Assembly (NCBI GenBank): GCA_007121375.1
Contig: SKLX01000096.1
Coordinates: 1-5,706 of the forward strand
Direction: 5' to 3'
From: Bacillota bacterium
Lineage (GTDB): Bacteria > Bacillota > Dethiobacteria > SKNC01
DNA length: 5,706 bases
The translations under genes and the position numbers were made by a program. The notes beneath the pieces were generated by a model. It did no database searches. It was not told the origin of the DNA and saw only the letters and a program-made list of their open reading frames with translations. This document shows, piece after piece, positions 5,000 to 5,706 of this stretch (positions are counted from its first letter, which is position 1; each line of letters starts with the position of its first letter).

Positions 5000-5706
5000 T
5001 TAATATTCTACATTTCCTTCCAGTTCTCCCGTATAGGCATTAATAAAATATATTCCCTGGCCAGCTATTTTAATACGCCAAACGGGTACTAAATCCCATT
5101 TTTGTGCATCCAGGGCTTCGGTATAATAACCTATCTTTACGGAATTTATTTCCTTCTTTTCTGAAAAGGGCCCCAACCTTTCCGACAGCCTGATAAGGGC
5201 AGAAGCGGCAGAAATGGTGTTAATGTCCTCTCCGCTGAACTCCTGAGGATCAAGCCAGTATTTCACAATTTTTTCTACTCCTCCTGGAACAACGTAAACC
5301 CGGATACAACCCCCGTACAGGGCCTGGTTGATAAAAACCTGGTTGAATATAATCATGTAGCGATCATTTTCCAGCTGGATAATGTCTTCCACCCGGGCAT
5401 CGGGTGGGAAAAGGCCCCGGCTTTCTAAAAATTCCTGGGCCTGGAGCAGGGCTTCCCCCTCCCCCAACTCTTCCTCCCAAGGAGATGATTCCAGTTCCTG
5501 GGTAAATTCAAACTTCCCTTTGTTCCAGAGGCGGAGCTCTTTATTATCCTGGCGGTAAACCAGGGGGTTTACTCCATGACTTTCTACAGGAGCCAGGTCT
5601 TCTTCCTGGTCAAAAAAATTATTTAGTAGATAGTTTTCATCTATTGGGTTGCTTTCCACGGTGAGGAGGGGCATATAAAATATCTGGCGAGGAGGGGAAG
5701 CTTTCA
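5000..5706 (-). CDS. yycI: YycI-like regulator of the WalK/YycG sensor kinase (5' end missing)
   Basis: The reading frame stays open to the right edge with no stop, so the gene is cut off. About 235 codons are visible, and the Met at 5674 has no ribosome binding site in front of it and is probably internal. WalI/YycI proteins are about 280 aa with one N-terminal membrane helix and an extracytoplasmic domain. The missing 40 or so residues would supply that helix. The visible part has two PepSY-like halves, the first around YMIIFNQVFINQALYGG and the second ending in LVPVWRIKI and YFINAYTGELEG, a typical C-terminus of this family. In B. subtilis YycH and YycI restrain the WalK kinase in the membrane; that role is inferred here from family and from the murA and htrA neighbours. 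A YycH-like protein is the main alternative. The stop is followed by 113 nt before murA, with no clear hairpin terminator. Confidence 0.72.
   Translation of the reverse strand, partial: KASPPRQIFYMPLLTVESNPIDENYLLNNFFDQEEDLAPVESHGVNPLVYRQDNKELRLWNKGKFEFTQELESSPWEEELGEGEALLQAQEFLESRGLFPPDARVEDIIQLENDRYMIIFNQVFINQALYGGCIRVYVVPGGVEKIVKYWLDPQEFSGEDINTISAASALIRLSERLGPFSEKKEINSVKIGYYTEALDAQKWDLVPVWRIKIAGQGIYFINAYTGELEGNVEY

Overview
The window looks like a chromosomal stretch from a low-to-mid GC Bacillota, most likely of class Clostridia. The reasons are AGGAGG-type ribosome binding sites, TATAAT promoters, AT-rich spacers, a TTG start, a MurZ-type MurA, and a layout that matches the downstream part of the WalRK (YycFG) locus. 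I cannot name a genus from the sequence alone.

Every gene I can support lies on the minus strand, so transcription runs from the right end to the left. In that order they are: the 3' part of a YycI-like regulator of the WalK sensor kinase (its start lies beyond base 5706); murA, the first committed enzyme of peptidoglycan synthesis; a histidine-phosphatase-superfamily protein 23 nt after murA; an htrA/degP membrane-anchored serine protease with its own strong promoter; and rlmH, the 23S rRNA pseudouridine-1915 N3-methyltransferase, starting 4 nt after the htrA stop. A 331-nt gap follows. After it come a 64-aa very basic small protein of unknown function with an ideal ribosome binding site, and a GloB/YcbL-like metallo-beta-lactamase-fold hydrolase with a likely extended -10 promoter.

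The gap (908-1238) is the least ordinary part. It holds a roughly 140-bp GC-rich palindromic element (950-1089) with 24-nt terminal inverted repeats enclosing two further hairpins. It looks like a small interspersed repeat or a structured RNA rather than a gene. The rest of the gap is AT-rich with one weak hairpin.

Functionally the right half is a cell-envelope cluster: WalK regulation, cell-wall precursor synthesis and extracytoplasmic protein quality control, with rlmH as the usual htrA neighbour. The htrA promoter is surrounded by repeated CCTTAA motifs that could be an operator. I see no complete novel system here. The best leads are the palindromic element, the small basic protein beside it, and the htrA control region.
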